Assembly (NCBI RefSeq): GCF_947179165.1
Contig: NC_077238.1
Span: 81,435,757-81,499,756, forward strand
Length of the DNA stretch: 64,000 nt
Direction: 5' to 3'
Origin: Solanum dulcamara
Lineage: Eukaryota > Streptophyta > Magnoliopsida > Solanales > Solanaceae
Positions 61,383 through 64,000 of this stretch are shown in pieces. Both the position numbers and the translations under genes were made by a program. Numbering within the stretch: position 1 is the first letter of the stretch; each line of letters starts with the position of its first letter. Under the pieces are notes generated by a model. That model was not told the DNA's origin. It ran no database searches and was given only the letters and a program-made list of their open reading frames with translations.

Positions 61383-61674
61383 CTATAAATAAAAGCATAA
61401 ATCACAATTAGTGTTCTAGGTAGATGGAGCTGCAAGGGGTCATCTTGCATTCAGATTGTTCTCAGTGAAACCCTTCCTGGTCATTAAGTTAATATCTTTT
61501 TAAAATTGTTAACTGCTTAGAAAATATATCCATCTGACTTGTCTATCATCCCTTGTCTCACAATTCGAGACAAAAATTATCCTCTAAATAATTAGTCAAA
61601 TGTTTTACACAACAAATATATTATAAGTGGTCTTTACTGTTTAGTGGATATGAGTTGTAACAATATGCATATAC

Positions 61675-64000
61675 AACAACATGCCCAGTGAAATCCCACA
61701 AGTGGGGTCTGGAGAGGGTAGGATGTACGCTGACCTTACCACTACCTCATGGAGATAGAGAGGTTGTTTTCGGAAGACCCTCGGCTCAAAAGTCACATTA
61801 CCAAGTAAGAGAGAAAAATAATATATATAGCATAATGACCAAAAAAAAGAAAAGTGATGCAAATTTTACAAGACAAAAACAATAACGATAGCAAAGTAAT
61901 GTGATAATTAAAGGCAATAACAACACAACTATAATGGCAAGTCTAGACCTATGACCAACCCTAAACTGAGAAAGGGCAAGACACCATCTATCCCTACTAG
62001 CCTTCTACCCTAATCCGCGACCTCCACTTCTTTCTATCTAAGGTCATGTCCTTGGTGATATAGAGTAGCGCTATATCTTGTTTAATCACCTCTCCCCAAT
62101 ACTTTTTCGTTCTATCCCTACTCCTCCGCATAACCCTCAAATCCAACTGTTCGCACCTCCTAATTGGGGCGTCGACACCTCTCCTCTGCACATGCCCAAA
62201 CCATTTCAGTCTCACTTCTCTCATTTTGTCTGCCACAGAGGTCACTCCCACCTTCTCCCAAATGACCTCATTCCTAATCTTATCACTCCGAGTGTGTCCA
62301 CACATCCATCTCAGCATCCTCATCTCCGCAACATGCATCTTCCGAACATAAGGGTTCTTTACTGGCCAGCACTCCACTTCGTATAACAACGCCGGTCTAA
62401 TCACCATTCTATAGAACTTACCTTTAAGTTTAGGTGGTATCTTCTTATCACACAGGACTCTAGAGGCAAACCTCTATTTCATCCACGCTGCCCCAATGCG
62501 ATGCGTGACATCCTCGTTGATGTCCCCACTACTCTGGATGATGGATCCAAGGTATTTAAAGCTTTCTGTCTTGGGGATAGGTTGAGTGGCAAGCCTCACT
62601 TCCATGCCCTCTTCATCCATCGCACCACTGAATTTGCACTCCAAATATTCAGTTTTGGTCCTGCTCAATCTAAACCCTTTGGACTCCAGAGTTTGTCTCC
62701 AAATCTCCAACCTATCATTAACTCTGTCCCGAGTTTCATCAATCCAAATTATGTCGTCCACAAATACATACACCATGAAACCTCCTCCTGAATAGATCGT
62801 GCTAGCTCATCCATCAGCAAGGCAAAAAGAAAAGGACTCAGTATAGATCCCTGATATAGTCTCATCTCAACAGGAAAATGCTCTAAGTCACCTCTCACCG
62901 TCCTAACCCGAGTCTTGGCTCTATCATATATGTCCTTTATAGCTCTAATATACACCATCGGGACATCTTTAGCCTCCAGGCACCTCCATAGAACATCCCT
63001 CAGAACTTTTTCATAAGCCTTTTCAAGATCAATGAACACCATATGAAGATCCCTTTTTCTTTCTCTAAATTTCTCCACCAGTTTTCGCATAAGATGGATT
63101 GCTTCAGTAATCAACCGCCCCGGCATGAATCCGAACTGATTCTCTGAGATTGACACTCCTCTCCTCACCTTCAACTCCACCACTCTCTCCCATATCTTCA
63201 TAGTGTGGTTTAGCAATTTGATACCCCTGTAATTATTACAATTTTGGATATCATCTTTGTTCTTGTACAATGGGACCATAGTACTCCACCTCCGTTCATC
63301 GGGCATCTTAGCTGTCTTCAAAATAACATTAAACAACCTAGTCAACCACTCCAAACCTGCCTTGTCAATGCTCTTCCAAAAGTCCACCAGAATCTCATCG
63401 GTCCCGGTTGCTCTTTCCTTCCTCATCTTGCTAATAGAACGTCTAACCTCCTCAACCATAAAGCATCTGCAGTACCCAAAGTCCCGGAGACTATGAGAGT
63501 GCGCCAAATCACCCAGTACTCTGTGGAAGTAAGCTTGTCACCTTTGCTTGATAGAGGTCTCATCCACTAATACTTCACTTTCCTCATCCTTGATGCACGT
63601 TACTAGATCCAAGTCGCGGACTTTTCTCTCTCTCACTTTGGCGAGCCTATACAATCTCTTATCCCCACCTTTTTCTCCTAACTCAATATAAAGGCGTTCA
63701 AAAGCTGTCATCTTAGCATTGGTGACCGCCGACTTCGCTTTCGTCTTCGCCTTCTTATAGATATCTTTAAGCCTACTCTTCTCATCCTCATCCACGCACT
63801 CCAACCACTCTATATAGGCAACTTTCTTAGCTTTCACTTTGCCTTGTACTTCTCTATTCTACCACCAATCTCCTTAATGACCACCAAAGATTCCTCTTGA
63901 TACCCCTAGAACCTCGGTAGCTACTTTTCTAATGCAACCAGCTGTCATGTTCCACATGTTGTTCACATCTCCGCTACTACTCCAGGCCCCTAAACCAACC
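61675..64000 (-). mobile_element. Decayed RTE-clade LINE in a nitrilase intron (runs off the window)
   Basis: Minus-strand non-LTR element. From upstream (right) it reads [37 protein letters not shown], then the reverse transcriptase: [60 protein letters not shown], the [19 protein letters not shown] catalytic strand and [20 protein letters not shown]. The C-terminal part is [20 protein letters not shown] to [16 protein letters not shown], ending at 61997. The 3'UTR and tail end in the TTGTTGTAT run at about 61675. It is dead: a Trp codon near 63535 is TGA, a frameshift lies near 62770, another stop follows AAWMK at 62474, and the second Asp of DLEKAYDK is Glu. The endonuclease part lies beyond the window. 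Same orientation as the host gene. Confidence 0.92.

Noticed and set aside
1..64000. Search for CRISPR arrays, operons, rRNA or intact tRNA genes, integrated pararetrovirus
   Set aside because: None seen; tRNA-like boxes occur only in SINE contexts and the only reverse transcriptase is LINE-type.

Overview
The window is nuclear DNA from a flowering plant, almost certainly a Solanaceae species and probably Solanum-like. The intergenic DNA is AT-rich, the genes have GT-AG introns, and Solanaceae-type transposon remains are common: RTE-type LINE sequence, TS-like SINE tails ending in TTG repeats, tRNA-derived SINEs, and hAT MITEs with GTGGCGGA-type ends. No bacterial, organellar or viral gene is seen.

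Layout. 1-7.4 kb: a truncated arginine/aspartate-rich gene start runs into a satellite array of about 32 monomers of about 178 bp, followed by three diverged monomers. 7.4-16.6 kb: gene-free AT-rich DNA with microsatellites, a 255-bp repeat in three tandem copies and transposon relics. 17.1-19.9 kb (+): a complete ABCG half-transporter gene of the ABCG1/2/6/16/20 clade. 23.6-24.8 kb (+): a phytocyanin with a complete type-1 copper site, followed by a decayed partial duplicate of its 3' end. 26.2-41.8 kb (-): a SAC3/GANP family gene (SAC3A type), reconstructed from 13 coding exons to 999 aa; its introns carry LINE, MITE and SINE insertions. 44.5-48.1 kb (+): an RS2Z splicing-factor gene (304 aa), head to head with SAC3A. 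53.7-57.6 kb (+): a 910-aa plant-specific coiled-coil protein. 58.7 kb to the window end (-): the 3' part of a nitrilase-like (deaminated glutathione amidase type) gene whose last visible intron holds a decayed RTE LINE running off the window.

The genes do not form a pathway. SAC3A (mRNA export/processing type) and RS2Z (splicing) are both RNA-processing genes and may share a promoter interval of about 1 kb. From memory, Arabidopsis has RS2Z33 beside ABCG2 (At2g37340/At2g37360), RS2Z32 beside ABCG20 (At3g53500/At3g53510), and SAC3A close to the coiled-coil gene (At2g39340/At2g39300), so the window looks like a conserved ancestral block with local rearrangement.

The most unusual structure is a threefold 215-bp tandem duplication in RS2Z. 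It copies the end of the 5'UTR intron, its 3' splice site and the first coding nucleotides. No undescribed defence or mobile system was found. Exon borders were derived by hand from splice signals, reading phase and family similarity; none has transcript support here.
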